From NCBI GenBank assembly GCA_050329575.1, contig JBHJOP010000041.1, positions 23,710 to 87,709 on the forward strand: DNA of 64,000 nt. Reading direction: 5' to 3'. The notes under the pieces were generated by a model, which was given only the letters and a program-made list of their open reading frames with translations, was not told where the DNA came from and did not search any database. A program made the position numbers and the translations under genes. The DNA comes from JAUXFS01 sp050329575 (GTDB lineage: Bacteria > Pseudomonadota > Alphaproteobacteria > Rhodospirillales > Defluviicoccaceae). This document shows, one piece after another, positions 42,847-50,926 of this stretch (positions within the stretch are counted from its first letter, which is position 1; each line of letters begins with the position of its first letter).

Positions 42847-43848
42847 TCAGAAGTGTCGAAAACCTCCCGGCCCGAGATCGACGGGAGCCCCCCCGGGATC
42901 GACGATGCGCACCCGCGCCGTCCGGTCGGCGGCGGGTGCCGGATCCATGCGGCCGATCTCCGTCAACCGGACCCCCAGTTCGCCGGCGATGGCCGCGATC
43001 GACGGGGCCGCGTCCGCCGACGCCGTGAACACGAGTTCGTAGTCGTCGCCGCCGGTCAGCACCGACCGCAGAAGCTCGGGCTCGGCGCGCACGGCTTCGG
43101 CGGCGGCCGCGGACAGCGGTGTTCGGGTCACCCACAGCGTCGCCGACAGCCCGGACGCGTCACAGATGTGCCCGAGGTCGGCGACCAGTCCATCCGAGAC
43201 GTCGGCGGCCGCATGGGCGACGCCGACCAGCCGCTGTCCGAGCGCGAGCCGCGGTTCCGGCACCCGGTAGCGGGTGATCAGCGTGGCACGCAGCGCCTCG
43301 GAGAGGGGAGGCAGCGTTCCCGCCAGCGCCCTCAGACCGAGCGTCGCGTCGCCGATGGTCCCGGAGACGTAGATCGCGTCCCCGGCCCGCGCCCCCGACC
43401 GGCGCAGTTCCGTCCCCGGCACCACCGTTCCCAACGCCGTTATCGTCAGGCACAGCGGTCCCGGTGTGGCGACCGTATCGCCGCCGATCAGGTAGAGCTC
43501 CGCCTCCGCCTGCCGCGCTGAAAGACCCCGGACGAACCCGTCCAGCCAGCGACACCGCTCGTCGTCCCGCTGTGCGGTCGGCAGGGCCATCGACATGGTG
43601 TAGGCCAGCGGTCGGGCGCCCATCGCGGCGAGATCGGACAGATTGACCCCGAGCAGCTTGGCCGCGATCGTCTCCGGCGGGTCGTCGGGCAGGAAATGCA
43701 CCCCGGACACCAGGGTATCGGTGGTCACGACCAGCCCGCAACCACCCGCCACCTTTAGCACCGCGGCGTCGTCGGTGAGTCCCAGCGCCCCCGGAGTCCC
43801 GGCCGCCAGCGGCGCGAAGTAGCGGGCGATCAGCTCGAACTCATTCAC
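42847..43848 (-). CDS. thiL: thiamine-monophosphate kinase
   Basis: 333 residues from a GTG at 43848 that overlaps the nusB 3' end by 8 bases; the protein then begins VNEFELIARYFAPL, the normal ThiL N-terminus. Motifs: GLTDDAAVL, DTLVSGVHFLPDDPPE, IGGDTVATPGP, DVSDGLVADLGHI and TGGDDYELVFT. Phosphorylates thiamine monophosphate to the active diphosphate. Last gene of the rpiB-to-thiL cluster. Confidence 0.96.
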   Translation of the reverse strand: MNEFELIARYFAPLAAGTPGALGLTDDAAVLKVAGGCGLVVTTDTLVSGVHFLPDDPPETIAAKLLGVNLSDLAAMGARPLAYTMSMALPTAQRDDERCRWLDGFVRGLSARQAEAELYLIGGDTVATPGPLCLTITALGTVVPGTELRRSGARAGDAIYVSGTIGDATLGLRALAGTLPPLSEALRATLITRYRVPEPRLALGQRLVGVAHAAADVSDGLVADLGHICDASGLSATLWVTRTPLSAAAAEAVRAEPELLRSVLTGGDDYELVFTASADAAPSIAAIAGELGVRLTEIGRMDPAPAADRTARVRIVDPGGAPVDLGPGGFRHF

Positions 43849-44353
43849 GCGGCGGGCGTCCCCCGTCGGGATCGGCCGCATCGCCGTCGCCGTCCGCCCG
43901 CAGGGTTTGGGCCAGCCGGTCGAGCACGGCGTTGACGAGTCCCGGCTCCCGACCCGGGAAGAAGGCGTGGGCGACATCCACGTACTCGCTGATCGCGGCG
44001 TTGGTCGGCACCTCGGGAACGGCCACGAGTTCGTAGGCGCCCGCCCGCAGGATCGCGCGCAGCAGAACCTCCAGTCGGTCGACGGTCCAGGTGCCGGTCA
44101 GCGCGGATTCGATCGCCGCGTCCAGTTCCGACCGGCGCTCGGCCACCCCGCGGACCAGCCGGGCGAGGAAATCGCCGTCGGGGGCCGGAAGCTCGCCGCC
44201 GCCGTGCGCATCCGTCCAGCGCTTGGCCAGAAATTCTCCCAGCACCGCTTCGGCCGACGCGCCGCCGATATCCATCTCGTAGACGGCCTGCACGGCGGCC
44301 AGCCGGGCGGCACGGCGGCCACGATGGTTCGCCGATCGTCCGGCGGCGCTCAT
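43841..44353 (-). CDS. nusB: transcription antitermination factor NusB
   Basis: 170 residues from the ATG at 44353, which overlaps the ribH stop (ATGA). All-helical NusB fold: RRAARLAAVQAVYEMDIGG N-terminal helix with the arginine-rich boxA RNA-binding surface, and the AILRAGAYELVAVPEVPTNAAISEYVDVAHAF-type core (residues ~105-140) with VLDRLA at the end. Works with NusE in rRNA antitermination. The ribH-nusB pairing is widespread. Confidence 0.95.
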   Translation of the reverse strand: MSAAGRSANHRGRRAARLAAVQAVYEMDIGGASAEAVLGEFLAKRWTDAHGGGELPAPDGDFLARLVRGVAERRSELDAAIESALTGTWTVDRLEVLLRAILRAGAYELVAVPEVPTNAAISEYVDVAHAFFPGREPGLVNAVLDRLAQTLRADGDGDAADPDGGRPPRE

Positions 44354-44811
44354 CGCGGCGAGAGACCGAGGCGCTCCCTCAGCTCCATCATCCCGACGCA
44401 CGCCCGGGCGGCCTCCGCACCCTTGTTCTTGCCGTCGACGGCGGCGCGAACGCGGGCCTGCTCATAGGTCCGGCAGGTCAGCAGCCCGAAGCCCAAGGCG
44501 AGACGACGATCGATCGTCAGGCTCATCAGACCGCGGCTGGTTTCCCGGCAGATGTGGTCGTAGTGATCGGTCTCGCCGAGGATGACACAGCCGAGTGCGA
44601 GAAAACCGTCGAACGCCCGCCCGGATCCCGCTTCGGCGGCGGCGAGGGCATAGGCGATGGCCGCCGGAAGCTCGAAGGCGCCGGGCACCGCCAGACGGGT
44701 GAAACCGATGCCACCGCGGTCGAACACGGCTATGGCGCCCGCCGCCAGCTGGTCGGCGATGTCCTCGTAGTAGCGCGCTTCGACGACGAGCACGTGCCGA
44801 TCCGGGGTCAT
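44350..44811 (-). CDS. ribH: 6,7-dimethyl-8-ribityllumazine synthase
   Basis: 153 residues. Motifs of lumazine synthase: the substrate-binding VPGAFELPAAI, LGCVILGETDHYDHIC with the catalytic His, and FGLLTCRTYEQA near the end, where a GxxT-type element usually has Asn; NKGAEAARA completes it. Condenses the DHBP product with the pyrimidine intermediate. Overlaps ribBX and nusB by 4 bases on either side. Confidence 0.96.
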   Translation of the reverse strand: MTPDRHVLVVEARYYEDIADQLAAGAIAVFDRGGIGFTRLAVPGAFELPAAIAYALAAAEAGSGRAFDGFLALGCVILGETDHYDHICRETSRGLMSLTIDRRLALGFGLLTCRTYEQARVRAAVDGKNKGAEAARACVGMMELRERLGLSPR

Positions 44812-45932
44812 CGCACCGAGCCTCCGTCGGTGATCCGCCGCTGGCCGACGATCGCCAATCCGTAGCCTTCCAGCCCGATCACGGTGCGTTGCGTGTTGGA
44901 AAGCAGGGTCATCGCCTGAACGCCGAGATCGAGCAGGATCTGCGCCCCGACACCGTAGTCGCGAAGCTGCGGCGTCTTCTCTTCCGAACCGGCGAGACGG
45001 GCCCTCACGCGATCGGAGAGGCTGGTCTTGTGGGGCTCGCGGATCAGCACGACGACCCCCCGGCCCTCGCGACCGATCATCCGCATCGCCTGATGCAGCT
45101 CCTCGGCCTTGCCCGAGCGGATGTCGCCGAGCACGTCCTCCAGCACGTTGAAGGCATGCATGCGCACGAGAACCGGCCCGTCGGCGGCGAGATCCCCTTT
45201 GACCAGCGCGACATGCTCGGCATAGGCGACCCGGTTGACGTAGACGAACAGCGTGAACGCGCCCCCGTAGACGCTGTCGAGGGAGGACTCCAGGACCCGT
45301 TCCACGGTCCGGTCGTGGCGCAGGCGGTAGGAGATCAGATCGGCGATGGTTCCGATCCGCAACCCGTGGAACTGGGCGAAGCGGATCAGGTCGGGCATCC
45401 GCGCCATGGTGCCGTCGTCGTTCATGATCTCGCAGATGACTCCCGACGGGTTCAGCCCCGCCAGGCGCGCGATGTCGACGGCCGCTTCGGTGTGTCCGGC
45501 GCGGACCAGGACGCCGCCGTCGCGGGCCTCGAGCGGAAACACGTGGCCGGGCGAGACGATATCGTCGCTGCCCTTGGTCGGATCGATGGCGACGGCGATC
45601 GTTCGCGCCCGGTCGGAGGCGGATATGCCCGTCGTGACACCCTCGCGCGCCTCGATCGATACCGTGAACGCGGTTTCGTGGCGGGAGGTGTTGCGGCGCG
45701 CCATCGCCGGGAGTTTGAGATCCTTGATCCGTTGCCGGCCGAGCGCGAGACAGATCAGGCCGCGGCCATGGGTGGCCATGAAATTGATCGCCCGCGGCGT
45801 CGCCATCTGGGCGGGCACGACGAGATCGCCCTCGTTCTCGCGATCCTCGTCGTCGACCAGGATGAACATCCGGCCGTTGCGGGCATCCTCGATGATGTCC
45901 TCGACGGAGGAGAGCTGCTCGGGTCGGGGCAC
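44808..45932 (-). CDS. ribB: RibBX: DHBP synthase with degenerate GTP-cyclohydrolase-II-like domain
   Basis: 374 residues from a GTG at 45932, with AAGGA 11 bases upstream and 4 bases after ribE; the longer frame would run into ribE. The N-terminal DHBP synthase domain (1 to ~205) has its active-site DDEDRENEGDL and GHTEAAVDIARLAGL. The C-terminal ~165 residues align with GTP cyclohydrolase II, but the zinc cysteines (the C..and CDC of active enzymes) are absent: the region reads RMHAFNVLEDVLGDIRSGKAEELHQA. This is the RibBX form known from proteobacteria, in which RibX has no GCHII activity. A separate ribA must exist elsewhere. Confidence 0.93.
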   Translation of the reverse strand: MPRPEQLSSVEDIIEDARNGRMFILVDDEDRENEGDLVVPAQMATPRAINFMATHGRGLICLALGRQRIKDLKLPAMARRNTSRHETAFTVSIEAREGVTTGISASDRARTIAVAIDPTKGSDDIVSPGHVFPLEARDGGVLVRAGHTEAAVDIARLAGLNPSGVICEIMNDDGTMARMPDLIRFAQFHGLRIGTIADLISYRLRHDRTVERVLESSLDSVYGGAFTLFVYVNRVAYAEHVALVKGDLAADGPVLVRMHAFNVLEDVLGDIRSGKAEELHQAMRMIGREGRGVVVLIREPHKTSLSDRVRARLAGSEEKTPQLRDYGVGAQILLDLGVQAMTLLSNTQRTVIGLEGYGLAIVGQRRITDGGSVR

Positions 45933-45936
45933 GCCG

Positions 45937-46524
45937 TCATTCCTTCTCGAGAAGGCGCGCAACATACCTCGCCAGCATATCGACTTCCAGATTGACGCGA
46001 TCCCCGACGTTCATCCGGCCGAAGGTGGTGACCGCCAGCGTGTGGGGAATCAGATTGACGCCGAAGCGGCTCCCCTCGACCTCGTTGACGGTCAACGACA
46101 CCCCGTCGATCGCGATCGAGCCCTTCTCCGCGACGAAGCGATGATAGCCGTCCCGGGCTTCGACGACGAACCGCCGGGACTGGCCCTCGTCGGCGATCGA
46201 GAGCACGGTGCCGACACAGTCGACATGGCCGGAGACGATGTGGCCGCCCAGTTCGTCGCCGACCCTCAACGCCCGTTCGAGGTTGACCGGGGTCCCGCGC
46301 CGCCACCCGCCGATGGTGGTTCGGCTCAGGGTTTCCGCGGAGACCGAGACCGCGAACCAGCGCTCGCCGCGATCGATCACCGTCAGGCAGACCCCCGAGC
46401 AGGCGATCGAGGCGCCGAGGGGAACGTCGGCGGTATCGAAACCGGTTGCAATCTCCAGCCGGGTATCGCCTCCGGGCAAGACGGCGCGGACGGTCCCGAG
46501 ATCGGTCACGAGTCCGGTGAACAT
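45937..46524 (-). CDS. ribE: riboflavin synthase alpha chain
   Basis: 195 residues. Two homologous lumazine-binding barrels: first MFTGLVTDLGTV with CSGVCLTV, second GGHIVSGHVDCVGTV with AIDGVSLTVNEV; the trimerisation helix is at the C-terminus. Dismutates two lumazines to riboflavin. Follows ribD by 8 bases. Confidence 0.97.
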   Translation of the reverse strand: MFTGLVTDLGTVRAVLPGGDTRLEIATGFDTADVPLGASIACSGVCLTVIDRGERWFAVSVSAETLSRTTIGGWRRGTPVNLERALRVGDELGGHIVSGHVDCVGTVLSIADEGQSRRFVVEARDGYHRFVAEKGSIAIDGVSLTVNEVEGSRFGVNLIPHTLAVTTFGRMNVGDRVNLEVDMLARYVARLLEKE

Positions 46525-46532
46525 CGTTCGGT

Positions 46533-47612
46533 TCAGCCCATCCGTTCGTAAATCGCCACGACATCGGTCGCCACGGCCTCGAGGCGCGTGCGCGCGAACG
46601 AGGGCGCCCGTTCGAGCTCGGTCACCCCGATCGACGTCACCGCCGGAACGCCGTCGCCACCGATGATCCTCGGGGCGTGGAACCAGACCAGGCGATCGAC
46701 GAGGCCGGCGGCGAGATAGGAGGCCGCGACCCGCCCGCCCCCTTCGAGCAGCACCCGCGTCAGCCCGCGTCGGCCGAGTTCGGCGACCACCGCTCCCGGT
46801 TCCGGATGACCGGCGCCGTCGGCGTCGACATCAATAATCGTTACCCCCGCGGCCGTCAAAGCATCGCGGTGGGTGCCGCCGGCAGCCGCCGCCGTCATGA
46901 CCCATGTCGGGCGGCGTCCAGCGGTCGTCGAGAGCGTCGCGGTCGCGGGCAACCGCAGCCGCCCGTCGAGGACGATCCGCAGCGGCGAGCGAGCCTCCAG
47001 TCCCGGAAGCCGGCAGGACAGGTCCGGATCGTCGGCGATCGCGGTGCCCGACCCGACGATCACCGCATCGTGGTCGGCGCGCAGGCGATGGACGAGACGG
47101 CGGGCATCCTCCCCGGTGATCCACCGGCTGTCGCCCCCGGCGGTCGCGATCCGGCCGTCGAGCGTGCTCGCCGTCTTCAGGGTGATCAGCGGTCGACCGC
47201 GGCCGATCCTCGAGAAGAAGCCGGCATTGATCGCCGTCGCCTCGTCACCGAGCACCCCGGTGGTGACGTCGATCCCGCCCTGCCGCAGCTTCGCCTCGCC
47301 CCGCCCGGCGACCCGCGGATCCGGGTCGCCGACGGCGATCACCGTCCGGGCGACCCCGGCGGCGATCAGGGCATCGGCACACGGCGCCGTCCGACCGTGA
47401 TGGCTGCAAGGCTCCAAGGTCACGTAGGCGGTGGCCCCCCTCGCGGCCGCGCCCGCCCGCCGGATCGCCTCGGTTTCCGCGTGCGGCCGGCCGCCCGGCT
47501 GAGTCCAGCCGCGACCGACGATGCGCCGCTCGTTCACCAGCACACAGCCGACGGCCGGATTGGGCCAGGTGCTGCCGAGGCCTCGCCGCGCCAGGCGCAA
47601 GGCGGCCCGCAT
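46533..47612 (-). CDS. ribD: bifunctional deaminase/reductase RibD
   Basis: 359 residues from the ATG at 47612 (GAGGA site upstream). Deaminase domain (1 to ~145) with zinc motif HAETEA and TLEPCSHHGRTAPC; reductase domain (~146-359) with KTASTLDGRIA, SRWITGEDARR and EGGGRVAASYL. Carries out the second and third steps of riboflavin synthesis. Starts 31 bases after nrdR. Confidence 0.96.
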   Translation of the reverse strand: MRAALRLARRGLGSTWPNPAVGCVLVNERRIVGRGWTQPGGRPHAETEAIRRAGAAARGATAYVTLEPCSHHGRTAPCADALIAAGVARTVIAVGDPDPRVAGRGEAKLRQGGIDVTTGVLGDEATAINAGFFSRIGRGRPLITLKTASTLDGRIATAGGDSRWITGEDARRLVHRLRADHDAVIVGSGTAIADDPDLSCRLPGLEARSPLRIVLDGRLRLPATATLSTTAGRRPTWVMTAAAAGGTHRDALTAAGVTIIDVDADGAGHPEPGAVVAELGRRGLTRVLLEGGGRVAASYLAAGLVDRLVWFHAPRIIGGDGVPAVTSIGVTELERAPSFARTRLEAVATDVVAIYERMG

Positions 47613-47643
47613 GTGGGCGATGTCCTCGCGCGACGGGTTCGCC

Positions 47644-48102
47644 TCAGCGTTCCTGCTCACCGAGGGTTTCCACGAATTCCTCGAAGTCCTTGGCCTCGCG
47701 GAAATTCCGGTAGACGGAGGCGAAGCGGACGTAGGCCACCTGGTCCAACTGGGAGAGCTGGTCCATGGCCATCTCACCGATCACCTTCGACGGAATCTCG
47801 GCTTCGCCCAAGGTCTCCAGCCGGCGCTGGATGCTGTTGACGATGCGCTCGATGCGCTCGTCGTCGACGGGCCGTTTGCGCAGCGCGATCCGCAGCGAGC
47901 GCAGCAGTTTTTCGCGATCGAACGGCATCTTCTCGCCGCTCTTCTTGACCACCACGAGCTCGCGCAGATGCACCCGTTCGAAGGTGGTCCAGCGGGCACC
48001 GCAGGCAGGACAGTATCGGCGTCGCCGGATCGCGGCATGGTCCTCGGTCGGTCGCGAATCCTTGACCTGGGTGTCCTCGTGACCGCAGAACGGGCAGCGC
48101 AT
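47644..48102 (-). CDS. nrdR: transcriptional repressor NrdR
   Basis: 152 residues. Zinc ribbon with CPFC (residues 3-6) and CPAC (about 31-34), then an ATP-cone (VKKSGEKMPFDREKLLRSL) that senses ATP/dATP. Represses ribonucleotide-reductase genes. Lies between glyA and ribD, the common alphaproteobacterial order. Confidence 0.97.
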   Translation of the reverse strand: MRCPFCGHEDTQVKDSRPTEDHAAIRRRRYCPACGARWTTFERVHLRELVVVKKSGEKMPFDREKLLRSLRIALRKRPVDDERIERIVNSIQRRLETLGEAEIPSKVIGEMAMDQLSQLDQVAYVRFASVYRNFREAKDFEEFVETLGEQER

Positions 48103-48150
48103 GGCATGGATCCTTCGTTCTCGATTGCCCCTGACCGACGGCTGGCCGGC

Positions 48151-49461
48151 TCACGCCGTCGGGTAGATCGGGAACCGGCGACACAGCTGGGCGACGCCGT
48201 CGCGGGCGGCGGCCTCGGCCGCGCGGTTGTCGTCGCCGTGGACGGCCAGCCCGTCGAGCACGTCGGCGATCAACTGCCCGACGGCGCGGAACTCCGACGG
48301 ACCGAAGCCGCGCGTGGTGCCGGCCGGCGTGCCCAGCCGAATGCCCGACGTGATGGTCGGCTTCTCTGGGTCGAACGGAATGCCGTTCTTGTTGCAGGTG
48401 AGGTGCGCCCGACCGAGGCTTTCCTCCGCCGCCTTGCCGGTCAGCCGCTTCGGCCTCAGATCGACCAGCAGCAGGTGCGTGTCCGTGCCGCCGGACACGA
48501 TGTCGAGACCGCGCTCCGCCAGCACCGCCGCCAGCGCCTTGGCATTCTCCAGGATCCGGCCGGCGTAGAGCTTGAACTCGGGACACAGCGCCTCGCCGAA
48601 GGCCACCGCCTTGGCGGCGATCACGTGCATCAGCGGGCCGCCCTGCAGGCCGGGGAAGATCGCGGCGTTGATCTTCTTGGCGAGTTCGCCGTCCTGGGTG
48701 AGAATCATCCCGCCACGCGGCCCGCGCAAGGTCTTGTGGGTCGTCGTCGTCACGACGTGGGCATGGGGGAACGGGCTCGGGTGGACGCCGGCGGCGACGA
48801 GGCCGCTGAAGTGCGCCATGTCCACGACCAGAACCGCGCCGACGCGGTCGGCGATGTGGCGGAAGCGGGCGAAGTCGATGATCCGCGGATAGGCCGATCC
48901 GCCGGCGACGATCACCTTCGGTCGCGCCGCCTCCGCCAGGCGTTCGACCTCGTCGAAGTCGATCAAGGCGTCCTGGCGGCGGACGCCGTACTGGACGGCG
49001 TTCAGCCACTTCCCCGAAATCGAAGGCGGCGCGCCGTGAGTCAGATGGCCGCCGGCGGCGAGGGACATACCGAGCAGCGTGTCCCCCGGCCGCATCAACG
49101 CCAGATAGACGGCGCCGTTGGCCTGCGCCCCGGAGTGCGGCTGGACGTTGGCGAACCCACAGCCGAACAGCTTTCGCGCCCGGTCGATCGCCAGCTGCTC
49201 GGCGACATCGACGAATTCGCAGCCGCCGTAGTAGCGGCGCCCCGGATAGCCCTCCGCGTATTTGTTGGTCAGCACCGACCCCTGGGCCTCCAGCACCGCA
49301 CGCGAGACGATGTTCTCGGAAGCGATCAGTTCGATGTGCTCTTGCTCCCGCCTGAGTTCGCCGCGAACGGCGGCGGCGATCTCGGGATCGGCTTCGGCGA
49401 GCGTGGCGCCGAAAAACCGGTCGGAGAGGTCTTCGGAGGCGTGGGGCTTGGCAACGGACAT
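48151..49461 (-). CDS. glyA: serine hydroxymethyltransferase
   Basis: 436 residues from the ATG at 49461. PLP Lys in VTTTTHKTLRGPRGG (about 240), ELIASENIVS substrate motif, NKYAEGYPGRRYYGG and NVQPHSGAQAN all intact. Interconverts serine and glycine with tetrahydrofolate, supplying one-carbon units. 34 bases after rpiB. Confidence 0.98.
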   Translation of the reverse strand: MSVAKPHASEDLSDRFFGATLAEADPEIAAAVRGELRREQEHIELIASENIVSRAVLEAQGSVLTNKYAEGYPGRRYYGGCEFVDVAEQLAIDRARKLFGCGFANVQPHSGAQANGAVYLALMRPGDTLLGMSLAAGGHLTHGAPPSISGKWLNAVQYGVRRQDALIDFDEVERLAEAARPKVIVAGGSAYPRIIDFARFRHIADRVGAVLVVDMAHFSGLVAAGVHPSPFPHAHVVTTTTHKTLRGPRGGMILTQDGELAKKINAAIFPGLQGGPLMHVIAAKAVAFGEALCPEFKLYAGRILENAKALAAVLAERGLDIVSGGTDTHLLLVDLRPKRLTGKAAEESLGRAHLTCNKNGIPFDPEKPTITSGIRLGTPAGTTRGFGPSEFRAVGQLIADVLDGLAVHGDDNRAAEAAARDGVAQLCRRFPIYPTA

Positions 49462-49495
49462 GGTACGGTTTCCTGCGTGGCTCGGCGGCATCCGC

Positions 49496-49939
49496 TCACA
49501 GGGGCCGCGAGAGTTTCTCAACCCGGTGGCGATGGCGACCGCCATCGAACGCTGTTTCCAGAAACACCTTGAGACAGTCGCGCGCGACCTCCATCCCGAT
49601 CATGCGCCCGCCGAAGCAGACGACGTTGGCGTCGTTGTGCTGGCGGGCCAGTCGGGCCCCGAGGCCGTCGTGGACCAGCGCCGCCCGCACCTCCGGGTAG
49701 CGGTTGGCGGCGATGCTGATGCCGATGCCGCTGCCGCAGATCAAAACCCCGCGCCGGGCCCGTCCCGCCCGCAGGGCATGCGCCATGGCATAGCCGAAGT
49801 CGGGATAGTCGACCGATCCGCTGCCGTCGGTGCCGAGATCGACGACGGCGTATCCCATCGATTCGAGCTCCTGCTTGAGGAAGGTCTTCAACTCGTAGCC
49901 GGCATGATCGCTGGCTATCGCAACGGCGTCTGCTTTCAT
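49496..49939 (-). CDS. rpiB: ribose-5-phosphate isomerase B
   Basis: 147 residues from the ATG at 49939. RpiB/LacAB motifs: IASDHAGYELK, DLGTDGSGSVDYPDF, GVLICGSGIGISIAANR with the catalytic Cys, and NDANVVCFGGRMIG. Interconverts ribose-5-P and ribulose-5-P, the latter being a riboflavin precursor, so leading this cluster makes metabolic sense. Confidence 0.96.
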   Translation of the reverse strand: MKADAVAIASDHAGYELKTFLKQELESMGYAVVDLGTDGSGSVDYPDFGYAMAHALRAGRARRGVLICGSGIGISIAANRYPEVRAALVHDGLGARLARQHNDANVVCFGGRMIGMEVARDCLKVFLETAFDGGRHRHRVEKLSRPL

Positions 49940-50376
49940 GTGCGGGCGTGCTTGCGTCCTTGGCCCCGGGCCTGTCCCTCGAACGGCGCTGATCCTATAC
50001 CATATATCGCAGCGCCCGTGCAGTGCGCCACAATTCATCGGCGCCGCACCACAATCCTCTCTCCACGCCTCTCTCTACGCCGCCGCCGCGGGCGGCCACC
50101 CGCGGCCGGGGCCTGCGACGGAGATCGGCACCGTTTCCGCGCACCGGCAGTCAAGACTTCGGATCGGCCCCGGCAAACAGCGCTACCGGGATCCGCCCTC
50201 CCTCGCGACAACAGGCCCGCGAAGCCGTGTCAAGACGATCCACAGCCGCGGCTGGCGACGATCCTTCATTCGGAGATGCAATAAACATTGCTTGCACCTC
50301 CGTTGGCGATTGACAAAACCGCGATGGAGTGCCCTAACTGGTTCTCTCAATCCCAAAGCAATCGAGTCCGAATCCC
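49940..50376. other. divergent rpiB-mucR intergenic region
   Basis: 437 bases with no gene I can support. Near the rpiB side the minus strand contains a TATATGGTATAGG patch (50003-50015) that may include the rpiB -10 box. The middle is GC-rich low-complexity sequence. The mucR side is A+T-richer and holds a GCAAT-AAAC-ATTGC inverted repeat (50278-50291) and the likely mucR promoter. Confidence 0.5.
50310..50338 (+). promoter_or_regulatory. likely mucR promoter
   Basis: A perfect -35 hexamer TTGACA (50310-50315) is followed after 17 bases by CCTAAC (50333-50338), 38 bases upstream of the mucR ATG. The A+T-rich inverted repeat GCAAT/ATTGC just upstream (50278-50291) may be a MucR autoregulation site, since MucR/Ros proteins bind A+T-rich sites and repress themselves (inference). 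Confidence 0.55.
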
Positions 50377-50817
50377 ATGAACCAAGAGACCACCGACGCA
50401 ATATCGAAAGACGACCTTCTGCGCATGGCAGTTGACATCGTCGCCGCCTATGTCAGCAACAACCAGGTCGCGGCGGGGCAGATCCCGGACATCATTAATC
50501 GTGTTTTCGAATCGATGACGGCCCTCGACGGCCCTGCGGCGCCGTCGAAGGCGGAGATCCCGCAACCGGCGATTCCGGTCCGCAGATCCGTCATGCCGGA
50601 CTACATCGTCTGCCTGGAAGACGGCAAGAAGCTGAAGATGCTCAAGCGGCACCTGCGCACGACCTACAACATGACGCCGGACGAGTACCGGGCGAAATGG
50701 AATCTGCCGGCCGACTATCCGATGGTCTGCCCCAACTACGCGAAGCAACGCTCCCAGTTCGCGAAGCAGATCGGCCTCGGTCGCAAGGACGTCGGCAACG
50801 GCGGGGCCCGGGCTTAG
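50377..50817 (+). CDS. mucR: MucR/Ros-family zinc-finger transcriptional regulator
   Basis: 146 residues. N-terminal oligomerisation helices (LLRMAVDIVAAYVSNNQV...IPDIINRVFESM) and the C-terminal Ros/MucR domain: PDYIVCLEDGKKLKMLKRHL followed by TTYNMTPDEYRAKWNLPADYPMVCPNY in two pieces. The finger has Cys then D in place of the second Cys and a downstream His, a normal variant in this family. An H-NS-like nucleoid-binding global regulator in alphaproteobacteria. Confidence 0.95.
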   Translation: MNQETTDAISKDDLLRMAVDIVAAYVSNNQVAAGQIPDIINRVFESMTALDGPAAPSKAEIPQPAIPVRRSVMPDYIVCLEDGKKLKMLKRHLRTTYNMTPDEYRAKWNLPADYPMVCPNYAKQRSQFAKQIGLGRKDVGNGGARA

Positions 50818-50876
50818 CGCGACCGCCCACCCCGACGCGGTCCGGCGGGAGCCGGAACGCTGCATGAGAACGAGAA

Positions 50877-50903
50877 GGCCCGGCAGACGTCGTCTGCCGG
50901 GCC
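50877..50903. terminator. bidirectional terminator hairpin between mucR and livK
   Basis: A perfect 12-bp stem GGCCCGGCAGAC/GTCTGCCGGGCC with a 3-base loop lies between the two convergent genes. No strong T run follows on either side, but the stem is very stable and the position fits a shared terminator. Confidence 0.65.
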
Positions 50904-50926
50904 CTGTCGCGAAGCGGGGCCGACGA

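Noticed and set aside
40396..43521. A very long open frame (over 1000 codons) on the plus strand opposite hppA and thiL
   Set aside because: The translation is rich in D, H, R, Q and G with no domain or hydrophobic pattern. It mirrors the high-GC codon structure of hppA and thiL, which are unmistakable on the other strand.
48151..49461. Glycine riboswitch before glyA or FMN riboswitch before the rib genes
   Set aside because: Leader regions between these genes are too short (8-48 bases) to hold either element and no conserved core was seen.
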